A stretch of DNA of 64,000 bases. It comes from Hyphococcus sp. Lineage in GTDB: Bacteria; Pseudomonadota; Alphaproteobacteria; Caulobacterales; Parvularculaceae. Each line of letters starts with the position of its first letter. Within the stretch, counting starts at the first letter, position 1. Location of the stretch: positions 1 through 64,000 of the forward strand of contig JABDJK010000074.1 in NCBI GenBank assembly GCA_013002535.1, in the 5' to 3' direction. The translations under genes and the position numbers were made by a program. The notes beneath the pieces are model-generated. The model saw only the letters and a list, made by a program, of their open reading frames with translations, did no database searches and was not told the origin of the DNA. This document shows positions 8,829-18,128 of this stretch, in pieces.

Positions 8829-8980
8829 CCGTTTCGAAATATTTGCAATCTATGGTTGTGTTGATTGATTGTCCGCACTGCTTACCGGCCATGCCATTCG
8901 AAACGAGGTCGGGGATAATGGAAATGATTAAATCAAGAAGCGCAGCGGAACTATTGCCATTTTTTTTGCGCTGACGCGGA

Positions 8981-9583
8981 TCACTGCGATGTCGCAGCAA
9001 CCGTAACTGTCACATCAACAAAGTAGCCGACCCATTTATCCTCAGCGAAGGCGCCCTCTCCGACATTAAAGTCAGTGCGATTGAGGCGAACCGAGCCGAC
9101 TGCGTTCGCAACATTCCCTTCGACATCAAGCGTAAATGGCAGCGTCATGGGTTGCGAAATTCCCTTGATCGTTAGTGTCCCAGCCGCCTCGTAATTGTCG
9201 CCCTCAATATTCGAGACTTCGGAAGATGTGAAAATCGCGCTCGGGAACTCTTTAGTTTTGAACCAGTCTTTGGTCGGCAGCGACTGGTTTCGATCGTCAT
9301 TGCCTGCATCAACGGAACTCATATCGATGGTTGCCGTGATGCTCGCGCCGCTCAAATCCTCTGGGTCAAGAACAACCGCAATATCAAAACGATTAAACCG
9401 ACCCTCGAATTCGCTTCCCTCCTGAATGCCCCGAAAAGTGACCGAACTTGCCCCATAATCGATTGCCCAAGCTTCGCCGGCCTTCGATGGCGGCGCCGCA
9501 CTTTCTTGCTCCGCCGCCGGCGCCTCACCGCTGCAGGCTGCGATAACTCCGCCCATCGCGGCAATGAAAAGCTTTTTTATCAT
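8981..9583 (-). CDS. YceI-family lipoprotein
   Basis: A 200-residue YceI/lipocalin-like protein with a lipoprotein signal (AACS, Cys17). The fold signatures are present: YGASSVTFRGIQEG near the start, DIAVVLDPEDLSGASI, the central RNQSLPTKDWFKTKEFPSAIF and a C-terminal NRTDFNVGEG. Family members bind polyisoprenoids such as ubiquinone in a beta-barrel. The ATG at 9583 overlaps the stop of the cytochrome b561 gene. A longer start at 9607 lies inside that gene and is unlikely. Confidence 0.92.
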   Translation of the reverse strand: MIKKLFIAAMGGVIAACSGEAPAAEQESAAPPSKAGEAWAIDYGASSVTFRGIQEGSEFEGRFNRFDIAVVLDPEDLSGASITATIDMSSVDAGNDDRNQSLPTKDWFKTKEFPSAIFTSSEVSNIEGDNYEAAGTLTIKGISQPMTLPFTLDVEGNVANAVGSVRLNRTDFNVGEGAFAEDKWVGYFVDVTVTVAATSQ

Positions 9584-10149
9584 GAACTGCTCTTTGGTTT
9601 TATCCACGGCGCCATCGCCGTAAGAACATCGTCGCGTTTGATAAAATGATGTTTCAGCGCCGCCGCCACATGCAAAAAGAGCAGCGCAATCGCGCTGTAG
9701 GCAAGATACTTGTGCGTCTGCATGAACGCAGCTTCCAGGCTTTTGCTTTGCGGCAAGCCCGGCATATGCGGAAAGGGAACAGTTTCAAATAACACCGTCG
9801 GCAAATCTTTCGGCGACGCCGACACCATGGCCCATCCGACTAGCGGCAACGCAAACAGCAATACATAAAAACCTGCGTGAGATGCACGGGCGCCAAATTG
9901 CTCGATGCGTGACATGGCGTCCGGCAAAGGCGGCGGTCTGTGCGTCAACCGCCACCCCAGGCGAAGCACAGACAAGGCCAGGATCGTTACCCCGAACGAT
10001 TTGTGCCATTGATAAAGCTCGAATTTTAACGTCGTCGCAGGCAAGCGATGCATATAGAGCCCGCCAGCAATTTGCCCGATTATCAACAACGCAATCAGCC
10101 AATGCAGGAAGACGGCGGCAGAAGAATAACGACGTTGGGCTGTGTTCAT
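9580..10149 (-). CDS. Cytochrome b561 (CybB family)
   Basis: A 189-residue inner-membrane di-haem b cytochrome with four helices. Haem ligand candidates are His16 (FLHWL), His49 (WHKSFG), His146 (THKYLA) and His160 (LFLHV), the pattern of CybB. It probably moves electrons between quinol and periplasmic acceptors. It lies between two YceI genes in one operon, with a four-base overlap downstream, a pairing seen widely in proteobacteria that suggests quinone-linked function. Confidence 0.93.
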   Translation of the reverse strand: MNTAQRRYSSAAVFLHWLIALLIIGQIAGGLYMHRLPATTLKFELYQWHKSFGVTILALSVLRLGWRLTHRPPPLPDAMSRIEQFGARASHAGFYVLLFALPLVGWAMVSASPKDLPTVLFETVPFPHMPGLPQSKSLEAAFMQTHKYLAYSAIALLFLHVAAALKHHFIKRDDVLTAMAPWIKPKSSS

Positions 10150-10164
10150 TGAATTCGCCTTAGT

Positions 10165-10809
10165 CTATTCGTCAGCCGGCTTTATAAATTCAACTTCAAT
10201 CGTAATCTCTACATCGTCGCTCACCACGGGCACAGCGTAATCGAGACCCCATTGCGAACGTTGAACCGATCCAGAGGCGGAAAAACCGATTAGGTTGGCG
10301 TTCTTGCGGTCGTCGAAGACGGCTTTGTTGAATGTAACGCCGAGTTCAACCGGGTGTGTTTCATCCTTGATCGTCAAGTCGCCTGTCATCGTCCCGCGAT
10401 TACCGACAATGTTTGAAATTTCGGTGCTTTCAAACGAGATTTCCGGATAATTTTCGATATCGAAGAAATTTGCGCCTTTCAAATGTCCGTTAAATTCCTC
10501 AACGCCGCTGTCGATGCTTTCGGCGTCAATGACGACGGAGACAGTGGATGCTTCCGGATTTTCTTGGTTCCAGTTGAGCGTTGCGTCCCATTCGCCCCAG
10601 CGCAGGATCGGGCGCGAGAGCCCTTTGTGATCATAACTGAACGCGATATAGGCATGTTTGAATTCCTGCTCATAGTCGCCGCTCGGCGCCGCCGATAGAT
10701 CGACCGCTACCTTGCCAGTCTTTGCTTCCGGCGTTTCCTGCGTGGCTGCGCCGCATCCTGTTTGAATGAGGACACCGACTGAGGCCAGGGCTATTGCCAA
10801 ATTTTTCAT
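10165..10809 (-). CDS. YceI-family lipoprotein, second paralogue
   Basis: A 214-residue YceI-domain lipoprotein (lipobox QTGC, Cys19). Conserved family blocks are HAYIAFSYDHKGLSR, DAESIDSGVEEFNGHLKGANFFDI, YPEISFESTEI and a C-terminal QRSQWGLDYAVPVVSDDVEI. It opens the YceI-b561-YceI operon; its promoter should be in 10810-10947. The two YceI proteins are clearly different in sequence, so this is not a recent duplication. Confidence 0.92.
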   Translation of the reverse strand: MKNLAIALASVGVLIQTGCGAATQETPEAKTGKVAVDLSAAPSGDYEQEFKHAYIAFSYDHKGLSRPILRWGEWDATLNWNQENPEASTVSVVIDAESIDSGVEEFNGHLKGANFFDIENYPEISFESTEISNIVGNRGTMTGDLTIKDETHPVELGVTFNKAVFDDRKNANLIGFSASGSVQRSQWGLDYAVPVVSDDVEITIEVEFIKPADE

Positions 10810-10947
10810 TATGAGTGCTCCCGCAAATCAATTTCCGCGTAAATACCGGTAGCGTTGGCCGTCAGCCTAAGCAACAGTCGATGGATTATCCATTGGTCAC
10901 AAAGCCATCAGCAATGCAGAACACGAGAATTTGAAGATAAGGCGCAG

Positions 10948-11442
10948 TTAGACGCCGGCCACGGTACAGGCGAGAATGAAACCGGCCGCAATTGCGGGGC
11001 CATAAGGAACGCGCTGTTTTAGTGCGGATTTTTGTATTGCTTCGCCGGATGTGTTTGCTTCCAACCCTCGGATTTTAATCATGTGGTACAATAAAAATCC
11101 GGCGCCGATCACCCCGCCAGTTATTGCAATCCAGAAAAAAAACGGCAACAAATTTACCGGGGTAAACCAGAGGGCAAGCGCAGCAAGCAGCTTAACATCG
11201 CCGCCGCCCATGACCCGAAAAACGTACAACGCAAGCGCAACCACAAAAGCTGCGGCAGCTGATAACAACGATGCTCCGAGTATGCCAAGACTAAAACCGG
11301 AGATCGCCCAATAGAGTACAAACAGCCCAGCGATTGCCATGGGGAATTTGTTGCTGATGGTGAAAGTGCGATAATCTATGATCGCCGCAGCAACAACAAT
11401 GGTGCTCAGCAACACCGGCCAAAATACGGCTTCAGTGATCAT
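10948..11442 (-). CDS. cpaA: Tad prepilin peptidase CpaA/TadV
   Basis: A type IV prepilin leader peptidase of the short A24 class, 164 residues with about six helices. The two catalytic aspartates are Asp23 (AAIIDYRT) and Asp82 in the GGGD motif (79-82). It removes the pilin leader. It is the last gene of the pilus operon here, immediately after tadD with no gap, whereas in Caulobacter cpaA follows the pilin gene. Confidence 0.95.
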   Translation of the reverse strand: MITEAVFWPVLLSTIVVAAAIIDYRTFTISNKFPMAIAGLFVLYWAISGFSLGILGASLLSAAAAFVVALALYVFRVMGGGDVKLLAALALWFTPVNLLPFFFWIAITGGVIGAGFLLYHMIKIRGLEANTSGEAIQKSALKQRVPYGPAIAAGFILACTVAGV

Positions 11443-12375
11443 CTATTCGCCAGCTGAATTTGGCAGGCGAATAAGATTTTCGTAAGCGGTCGCATAGAAG
11501 GTCGGGCTCTCATTGAGCGCGGCTTTCAAGAACTTCTTCGCCGACGGAAGATCGCCGCGTGCCGATGCTGCGACGCCGGCATTGTTCAGGAACTGCGCCA
11601 GCTGCGCTTCCGAGGCGCCGGCAAGCGCATTTTCATAATCACCGTTCAGCGCCAGAGCAATTCGATAGTTATTGTCAGCAGCTTGAAGATCCGGATTAAT
11701 GGCAAGCGCTTCGTTGAACGCGCTAATCGCATCGACATATTGTTTTTGCTTCATGTAAAGAACGCCGAGATTATTAAATGGCGCAGCCGAACGAGGATTA
11801 AGCGTTGCCGCTTTACCAAAGGCTTCGGCAGCTTCTTCTGGGGCGCCTTGAACGTCCAGTGCTACGCCAAGCGCGTTCCATGACCGCCAGCGTTCAGTAT
11901 CCAGCATAATCGCTTCATTCAAATAGCCGGCGGCGAGATCATAGTTCTGCAAACGAACCGCAACAACACCAAGTCCTTCCAGAACGGCAGCGTCTCTCGC
12001 CTCGGTTAGCAGCGTTTCAAATTGCTCGTTTGCGAGTTCGATGCTGTTTTCTTTCAAGTCGCAGTTGGCGATAAAAATGCGCGCTTCGCGTGACAAAATA
12101 GTCGTTTCACCGAGGCCATCCCTGCGATCAAGGGCAGAATCGCAGTTGCTAGTTGCGACATCCCGATCGAGAGCCGCCAATTGGTTGTCGATGGACACCG
12201 TTCGCGCTTCCTCACCTGTCAGTTCGTTAAAAAGTTCTTTGTCGGACTTCGCCCATTTCGCCTCAAAATCATCCGTCATTTTGTTTAATGTACCGCAAGC
12301 GTTGAGAAACAATGCTGACGCACAAATAACGGCTTTGGAAAGCAGTTGGGGCGCAAGATTAAATGGTAAAGACAT
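11443..12375 (-). CDS. TadD-type TPR lipoprotein of the Tad pilus
   Basis: A TPR protein of about 310 residues with a lipoprotein signal (LFLNACG). TPR units run from about residue 100 to 300 (for example WNALGVALDVQGAPEEAAEAF and FNNLGVLYMKQKQYVDAISAF). TadD proteins assist secretin and pilus assembly. ATG 12375 is nine bases after AAAAGGA; ATG 12384, directly abutting it, is the longer alternative. Confidence 0.85.
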   Translation of the reverse strand: MSLPFNLAPQLLSKAVICASALFLNACGTLNKMTDDFEAKWAKSDKELFNELTGEEARTVSIDNQLAALDRDVATSNCDSALDRRDGLGETTILSREARIFIANCDLKENSIELANEQFETLLTEARDAAVLEGLGVVAVRLQNYDLAAGYLNEAIMLDTERWRSWNALGVALDVQGAPEEAAEAFGKAATLNPRSAAPFNNLGVLYMKQKQYVDAISAFNEALAINPDLQAADNNYRIALALNGDYENALAGASEAQLAQFLNNAGVAASARGDLPSAKKFLKAALNESPTFYATAYENLIRLPNSAGE

Positions 12376-12405
12376 CGCATTCATTCCTTTTCGGCGTTAA
12401 CGCCG

Positions 12406-13362
12406 TCACGACGCTGCCGGGTCAACCAGGGCGGCCATGATGCGGATCATGAGCGGCGCCATAATTACTGAAAACAGCGCCGGAAAGATAAGTAGGACAA
12501 GGGGGATTGCCATTTTAACCGGCAGTTCCGTTGCTTTCTTTTCCGCTTCCAGCATCCTGTTTGTTCGCATTTCATCTGCGATCACACGCAAAGTTTGCGC
12601 CAAACTGGTGCCGAGCGCCTCTGACTGAATAATCATTGTGGTAAAATTTCGCGCTTCCGGAATATCGATGCGGCGTGACAGACCAGAAAGCGCCTCGGCG
12701 CGGCTCTTACCGGCCTGGAATTCCAGACCAATGATATGGAACTGTTCGGTGATAATCGGATGGGCGTCCGCCATCTCATTGCATAAATGTTGAATAGCCG
12801 CCGGAAGCGAAAGCCCGGCCTCCACGCCTACCAAGATCATATCCATGGCGTCCGGCATGCCGCGGCGAAAATCTGTTTGACGTTCTGAAATTCGCGACGA
12901 GAGAATCAGCGCTGGCAAGTAGTATCCGATTGTCGCGGCGCCGATAGTAAACAGTAGCGAAAATTGGCTCGGCATCGGCGGCAAAAGGGTAAAGACAGAA
13001 ATACCGGCAATAAGCACCAACGCGACGGCGAGGAAAATCCGAATACTATAATAAACCTCGATGGCCGAGCGTGCGTAAAAACCCGCCTGCACCAATCGGC
13101 CGGCAACAATACCCGTTTGTTTTTCATCACTTTGGGCAAAGCGTTTTTGAAACGGCTTTAGAAATTCAATCGCTTTGTGACGGTTTTCATCATAAACGAC
13201 GGACACACCCTCGCCGCCTGACGGTTCTTTAGCGCCGCCAGCGAATGGGATGAGGCGGCTTAAAGCCGGATCACGCCTGATGAGCGCGAACGCGCCAAGA
13301 ACGAATAGCGCAACCGCTAAGAACGTCGCCCCTTGAATTAGAAATATTGTTGAATTGTCCAT
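12406..13362 (-). CDS. tadC: Tad inner-membrane platform protein TadC
   Basis: A 318-residue T2SSF-domain membrane protein. One N-terminal helix (about 9-28), a helix pair near residue 105-155, a cytoplasmic domain containing FRRGMPDAMDMILVGVEAGLSLPAAI and a C-terminal helix (about 285-310). With TadB it forms the platform that couples the ATPase to pilin assembly. It starts at ATG 13362, ten bases after tadB ends. Confidence 0.94.
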   Translation of the reverse strand: MDNSTIFLIQGATFLAVALFVLGAFALIRRDPALSRLIPFAGGAKEPSGGEGVSVVYDENRHKAIEFLKPFQKRFAQSDEKQTGIVAGRLVQAGFYARSAIEVYYSIRIFLAVALVLIAGISVFTLLPPMPSQFSLLFTIGAATIGYYLPALILSSRISERQTDFRRGMPDAMDMILVGVEAGLSLPAAIQHLCNEMADAHPIITEQFHIIGLEFQAGKSRAEALSGLSRRIDIPEARNFTTMIIQSEALGTSLAQTLRVIADEMRTNRMLEAEKKATELPVKMAIPLVLLIFPALFSVIMAPLMIRIMAALVDPAAS

Positions 13363-13372
13363 TACATAATAC

Positions 13373-14341
13373 TCAAATTTTGAAATTCACCATCCGCCAA
13401 ATCCAGGTGATCCCCAGCGCCCAAAGCAAAAAACCAATGACCATGGCGGGCATGAACCCGGGCTCGTTGATAACGTCCAGATAAAACGCGGGATTGACGA
13501 GCATAATAAAAGCGACAAGCGCAAATGGGAGACCACCGACCACGAAGCAAGAAAGCCTTCCTTCAGCAGAAATCGCCCAGACTTTTTTACGCATCGTTGC
13601 ACGTTCACGAATAACTTTTGCGAGATTACCGAGGACCTCAACCAGGTTACCGCCGGTCTCACGCTGCATTTCAATTGACGCTACAAAAAAGCGGAAATCG
13701 GGGTTTGGAAAACGCTCAGCGATATTTCGCATCGCCTTCTCGCGCTCAAGTCCGTAATTGATTTCGTCCAGCGCCATGCCGAACTGCGTACCGATTGGAT
13801 CGCCCATTTCTTTTGCGACCATTTCCATCGCGACTGGCACTGGATGTCCGGCCTGTAGGCCGCGAACCATCAAATCGATTGCAGATGGCAGCTGAAGAGC
13901 AAATTCCTTTTGTCGACTGTCAGCGCGGTTTTTAATGTACAAATATGGCAGTGCGAAAGCAGTAAAGGCGCTAATAAATAGCGTTATAAGCAATGGCGCC
14001 TGGAGCAAGGCGCCAAGAAATAACAACGTGCCAGCGAATACAGCAAAACAGATCGCCAAATAACCGCTCGGCGTTAGCTTAATGTCCGCGGCCCAGATCA
14101 TTGATTGCAAGCCCGGGAAAAGGACCAGAACTGCCTTTGAAATTGGACCGCCCTCAACGCTTGCGCGCAAGATCGATGGGTTCAGGACTGCCTCTCCGCG
14201 CTTTGCGACCATTTCCATCCGGCGGTTAGCAGATTTGTCGCGCGTGCCCGGGCTGCGAATTAAAAGATAAAAACCCTCAACGGCGAGCAATATCGAAATA
14301 AACACCGTCGCATAAATGATTTGCGTAATAGCGAGTTCCAT
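13373..14341 (-). CDS. tadB: Tad inner-membrane platform protein TadB
   Basis: A 322-residue T2SSF-family membrane protein, paralogue of TadC. Characteristic segments are LPSAIDLMVRGLQAGHPVPVAMEMVAKE and ETGGNLVEVLGNLAKVIRER, the latter typical of TadB. Helices are at the N terminus, around 80-130 and at the C terminus. ATG 14341 is chosen over an upstream frame at 14392 that lies inside the ATPase gene. Confidence 0.95.
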   Translation of the reverse strand: MELAITQIIYATVFISILLAVEGFYLLIRSPGTRDKSANRRMEMVAKRGEAVLNPSILRASVEGGPISKAVLVLFPGLQSMIWAADIKLTPSGYLAICFAVFAGTLLFLGALLQAPLLITLFISAFTAFALPYLYIKNRADSRQKEFALQLPSAIDLMVRGLQAGHPVPVAMEMVAKEMGDPIGTQFGMALDEINYGLEREKAMRNIAERFPNPDFRFFVASIEMQRETGGNLVEVLGNLAKVIRERATMRKKVWAISAEGRLSCFVVGGLPFALVAFIMLVNPAFYLDVINEPGFMPAMVIGFLLWALGITWIWRMVNFKI

Positions 14342-14351
14342 AGCGCGCGTC

Positions 14352-15773
14352 CTATTCGCTTCCCGCAAAGAGCGCTGGAACTTCCAGACCATTCGCTACA
14401 AATGTTTCGTAAAAAGCTGGACGAACACCCGTTGCCTCAAAGACGCCAATAACATTACCGTCAGGATCGATATGTTGCTGCCGAAAGCGGAAGATTTCCT
14501 GCATCGTCACAACATCGCCTTCCATACCGGTGATTTCCTGAATAGATACAACGCGCCGTTTACCGTCGGCAAAACGCTTAATCTGGACAATTACGTTGAG
14601 AGCGCTGGCAATCTGTGAACGAATAGCGCCTGGCGAGATATCAAGGTTTGACATACTAACCATTTGTTCAAGACGCGCCAGCGCATCACGCGGCGAGTTT
14701 GCGTGAACCGTTGTGATAGAGCCGTCATGGCCTGTGTTCATGGCTTGAAGCATGTCAAAGGCTTCGCCGCCGCGAACCTCACCAACAATGATCCGGTCCG
14801 GCCGCATACGAAGTGCGTTTTTAACTAGGTCGCGCTGTGTAATTTCGCCCCGTCCTTCGATGTTTGGCGGGCGGGTTTCCATACGGGCAACATGACGTTG
14901 CTGAAGCTGCAGCTCCGCCGCGTCCTCAATCGTAACAATACGTTCTTTGTTGCCGATCGAACGCGAAACTGCATTGAGAAGCGTCGTTTTACCGGTACCA
15001 GTGCCACCCGAAATCAAGAGATTTAAACGGCATGCAACGACGCCGCGAAGGACGTCTGCTACCGGGTCCGTCATCGAGTCAATAGCAACCAATCGATCGA
15101 GATCGAACGGAATCTTCGCAAATTTACGAATGGATACGAGGGCGCCATCCAGCGCGATCGGCGGAACGACAGCGTTGACCCGTGAGCCATCCGGCAAGCG
15201 CGCATCCACAAGCGGTGTTGCTTCATCGACTCGCCGGCCGACTTTAACAACAATGCGATCAATTATGCGCAACAAATGTTCATCGTCTTTGAACCTGACG
15301 CCGGTTTCCTCAATAACACCGCCACGCTCTACAAAGACTTCATGCGGCGTGTTAATCAGAATATCAGATACAGTTGAATCCTGAAGCAGCGGCTCGAGCG
15401 GACCAAACCCTAAGAGCTCGTCAATAATATCGTCCGTAATCTGGTCGCGTTCCGCCGTATTCAGCGGCTTTGTTTCTTCCGCCAGCAGCTTGTTTAACAC
15501 ACTGCCGATATCGTGGCGCAACTCGCCCCGATTCATCTTTTCAATCGCAGCCAAATTGATTTCGTCGATCAATTTCTGGTGCAGGCGCACCTTCAGATCG
15601 AGATAATCGCTTTCATCCTGATCCAGCGGTTCATAGTTTTTCTCAAGCGCCTTTTTTACCTTATCGTCAACTTTTTTCTTATCAACGACAACTTTATCGC
15701 GCGCATCCATGGTTGCGGCGCCGTTGGCGTGTTCCTTGTTTTTTTTGCCGATTTCGGAAAATGAAAATCGCAT
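14352..15773 (-). CDS. cpaF: Tad pilus ATPase CpaF/TadA
   Basis: A 473-residue secretion ATPase that powers pilus extension and retraction. Walker A is GGTGTGKTT (256-264, Lys262), with [19 protein letters not shown] as the Walker B/Asp-box region and [17 protein letters not shown] after it. A helical N-terminal domain (about 45-180) precedes the RecA-like core. Start ATG 15773 has GGGGGAT six bases upstream. Confidence 0.97.
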   Translation of the reverse strand: MRFSFSEIGKKNKEHANGAATMDARDKVVVDKKKVDDKVKKALEKNYEPLDQDESDYLDLKVRLHQKLIDEINLAAIEKMNRGELRHDIGSVLNKLLAEETKPLNTAERDQITDDIIDELLGFGPLEPLLQDSTVSDILINTPHEVFVERGGVIEETGVRFKDDEHLLRIIDRIVVKVGRRVDEATPLVDARLPDGSRVNAVVPPIALDGALVSIRKFAKIPFDLDRLVAIDSMTDPVADVLRGVVACRLNLLISGGTGTGKTTLLNAVSRSIGNKERIVTIEDAAELQLQQRHVARMETRPPNIEGRGEITQRDLVKNALRMRPDRIIVGEVRGGEAFDMLQAMNTGHDGSITTVHANSPRDALARLEQMVSMSNLDISPGAIRSQIASALNVIVQIKRFADGKRRVVSIQEITGMEGDVVTMQEIFRFRQQHIDPDGNVIGVFEATGVRPAFYETFVANGLEVPALFAGSE

Positions 15774-15776
15774 GTC

Positions 15777-17021
15777 TTATCCCCCACGGCCTTTGAAAAT
15801 CGGCCCTAAATTCAATGTGCGTCCAGATCGCGGTTGCTCCGCAGCGACCTGTTCCAAACCAAGGCGCTTCTGCAAACGTTTTGCGATTTTTGAAATGTCG
15901 TACGCCATCGGCGATTTTGGCGCATGTTCAATCGCCAATTTCCCGATGTCGGCGCATTCATGCGCCGTCTTGTCGTCTGCGCGAATGCGTCCGGCCAGTT
16001 TCGTATCCAGAATTTCGCAGATCTTTTGCAACCGATCATTGGACGAAAACGAACGCTCGAATTTGTTAGCGACGACAAAGAAGTTTGGATCGGTCACGCC
16101 GAAGTCGCGCAGACCATCAACTAGTTTTGCCGCGCCGGCGCCGCTGCGAACGGACGAACGAATGACCGGGATGATGGCGTCGGAACGGCGATAGACCTCG
16201 CCGGTCCATTCAAGCCACGCCGTTGGCGCTTCGACAATCGTGACGTCGAACATGGTGCGCAACTGTGAGAACAAACGTTCTATGAACTCCGGCGAAATCG
16301 CCTCAAAAGGCGTTATGTTGGTCGGCGCCGCCAACAAAGTCGCGCCGGAAGAATGCCGCTGCATTGTGGAAAGCAGCAACATATTATCGAGACGCTTGCC
16401 AGCTCTTATAACGTCAGTCACATCCATCTTTGTTGCGATGTCAAAGTAAAGTCCGAGCGATCCGAATTGAATATCGAGATCGACGACACCGACTTGTTTG
16501 CCGGTATTCATCGCAATAGCGCCTGCAAGATTGGCGGCGATTGTCGAGGATCCGATACCGCCCGCTGTCTTCGCCATGGTCAAAATAGCGCCAGATCCGC
16601 CGCTCGCAGGCGCCGTAGTCTGCGCGGTGACGGCTTCATATGCGGTATTCAGGGCAGCATTGAATTCGTTCGCCGCGATCGGAGACGACAAAACGTCGGT
16701 CACCCCAGCGCGGAATAAACGCCGGACGGAAGCTGTTGTTGCCTCAGGAATTAGAACAATAAAGGCAAGGCAATTCGACGCGCGCGCATGGACGCCTTCG
16801 ATATATTGAAGCGTTTCCTCGCTCGCGTCAGCGCCTTCGACAATAATGATATCGGCGCCGCCATTAACCACATTTGCTGCATTCTCAGCCGGATTATCGA
16901 CGATTTGAACATTTGTTTCCAGATCGTCGCGACCGCTCGTGAATTCATTGACCTGATCAGCGAATTCTTTCGAGCGCATGACGCCGATGAGCGTATGCTT
17001 GTTTTTTTCTGTCACGATCAT
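15777..17021 (-). CDS. cpaE: Tad pilus localisation ATPase CpaE/TadZ
   Basis: A 414-residue MinD/ParA-like protein with an N-terminal receiver-like domain (about 1-125) and a C-terminal ATPase domain. The P-loop is the deviant Walker A KTAGGIGSSTIA (about 150-161), VGVVDLDIQFGSLGLYFDI follows. TadZ/CpaE places the pilus machine at the cell pole. The ATG at 17021 overlaps the TGA of the preceding pseudopilin gene. Confidence 0.95.
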   Translation of the reverse strand: MIVTEKNKHTLIGVMRSKEFADQVNEFTSGRDDLETNVQIVDNPAENAANVVNGGADIIIVEGADASEETLQYIEGVHARASNCLAFIVLIPEATTASVRRLFRAGVTDVLSSPIAANEFNAALNTAYEAVTAQTTAPASGGSGAILTMAKTAGGIGSSTIAANLAGAIAMNTGKQVGVVDLDIQFGSLGLYFDIATKMDVTDVIRAGKRLDNMLLLSTMQRHSSGATLLAAPTNITPFEAISPEFIERLFSQLRTMFDVTIVEAPTAWLEWTGEVYRRSDAIIPVIRSSVRSGAGAAKLVDGLRDFGVTDPNFFVVANKFERSFSSNDRLQKICEILDTKLAGRIRADDKTAHECADIGKLAIEHAPKSPMAYDISKIAKRLQKRLGLEQVAAEQPRSGRTLNLGPIFKGRGG

Positions 17022-17599
17022 GTCCCGGTCAAATCCTCAGCAGGAATGCTGGCGACGAAATCCGGCATAGTGAATGAATTCGCGAACCCGACGAGATTGC
17101 CGATAGCGATGTAGTTCGCGGTAAGGTTTGTCACTCGTACAGTCACAATCGGCACCGGCCTCCCCAGGCCGACAAATCCCAATCCGGCCCCTGAGTACTC
17201 AATCTGCACATTCGATGCCGGAATATTCGGGTTAACCTTGTGAATTTCAGTCATGATGCGCGCGATCGTTGCCGCATTACAGGACCCGCCCGGCGATCCG
17301 GCGTTGCACGATACCGACCAGCTGTCGCTGCCTGACACGTCTGCGCAATCGGTTCCCGCCGGTTCGGAGGTCGCGACGCCGCAATCTGGCAAGCCAGTGA
17401 CCACACTATCGCGCGTCGCCGCCAAACGAACGGCCAGCCGAGTTGCAATATCCGCCTGCTGGTATTGCCACATGACATTAGAGAACTCGAGGATCCCAAA
17501 TGTCGTGATAAACAGTAGCGGCGAGACAAGGGTAAACTCAACGAGCGCTGCACCAGAGCGATTTTTGATAAGTTTACGGATCTTGCGGAACAAATTCAT
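17018..17599 (-). CDS. TadE-family minor pseudopilin
   Basis: A 193-residue pseudopilin-like protein. The N terminus (residues about 14-40) has RSGAALVEFTLVSPLL, matching the TadE/F leader with processing before the ALVEF helix. The rest is periplasmic and contains six cysteines within residues 73-117, suggesting disulphides. Start ATG 17599 is two bases after the previous stop, so this is a compact operon. It may prime or cap pilus assembly. Confidence 0.9.
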   Translation of the reverse strand: MNLFRKIRKLIKNRSGAALVEFTLVSPLLFITTFGILEFSNVMWQYQQADIATRLAVRLAATRDSVVTGLPDCGVATSEPAGTDCADVSGSDSWSVSCNAGSPGGSCNAATIARIMTEIHKVNPNIPASNVQIEYSGAGLGFVGLGRPVPIVTVRVTNLTANYIAIGNLVGFANSFTMPDFVASIPAEDLTGT

Positions 17600-17601
17600 A
17601 G

Positions 17602-18126
17602 TTAACCGCCAATCCACATTTCTGAATGTGCAGTAGTTGTTGAGAATGTCGATAAGCCCAGGAATCCCAGCAGACCGATATCATCAAACGGAACCGTCGC
17701 GGATACGGTAATTACAGGAATGTCGTCATTGAACACGGGCGAAATCATCGTGCCTTTTGTGACGCATGCGACACTAATCGTTACCGTGGATGTGTTATTC
17801 CAATGATCAAGCAACAACGGCGCTGAACCATCGAGCGTTCCGCGCAGCGCTACATTTTGCGCGTTGCCAGCTATTGTTCCCCAGTTTGTCGGCAACGTTG
17901 AACACATCTGCCAGTCGGCGGGCGCGCGCGCCGCGTACCGCGCCGCATCTTTTACGCTTTTTTCGACAATGTGATGTTGATGGAAAGCACGACCGGTTTC
18001 CGCCATACCGAAGGCCAGCCCCAACAAAAGCGGCGCGACCAGCGTAAACTCAACGAGCGCTGCGCCGCTGAGATCGCGGCGCATGTTCGAAACCTTCGAT
18101 CTCAATAAATCGATCACCGTGCGCAT
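17602..18126 (-). CDS. TadE/TadF-family minor pseudopilin
   Basis: A 174-residue TadE-like protein, LSGAALVEFTLVAPLL near residue 19-34 followed by a periplasmic domain with a Cys pair. It resembles the downstream neighbour at the leader but is otherwise divergent, giving the usual pair of minor pseudopilins (TadE and TadF roles). ATG 18126 overlaps no gene; tadG ends three bases upstream. Confidence 0.88.
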   Translation of the reverse strand: MRTVIDLLRSKVSNMRRDLSGAALVEFTLVAPLLLGLAFGMAETGRAFHQHHIVEKSVKDAARYAARAPADWQMCSTLPTNWGTIAGNAQNVALRGTLDGSAPLLLDHWNNTSTVTISVACVTKGTMISPVFNDDIPVITVSATVPFDDIGLLGFLGLSTFSTTTAHSEMWIGG

Positions 18127-18128
18127 TT

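Noticed and set aside
15777..17021. CpaE as a chromosome-partition ParA
   Set aside because: Deviant Walker A is shared with ParA/MinD, but the receiver-like N terminus and place between the pilus ATPase and pseudopilin genes identify TadZ/CpaE.
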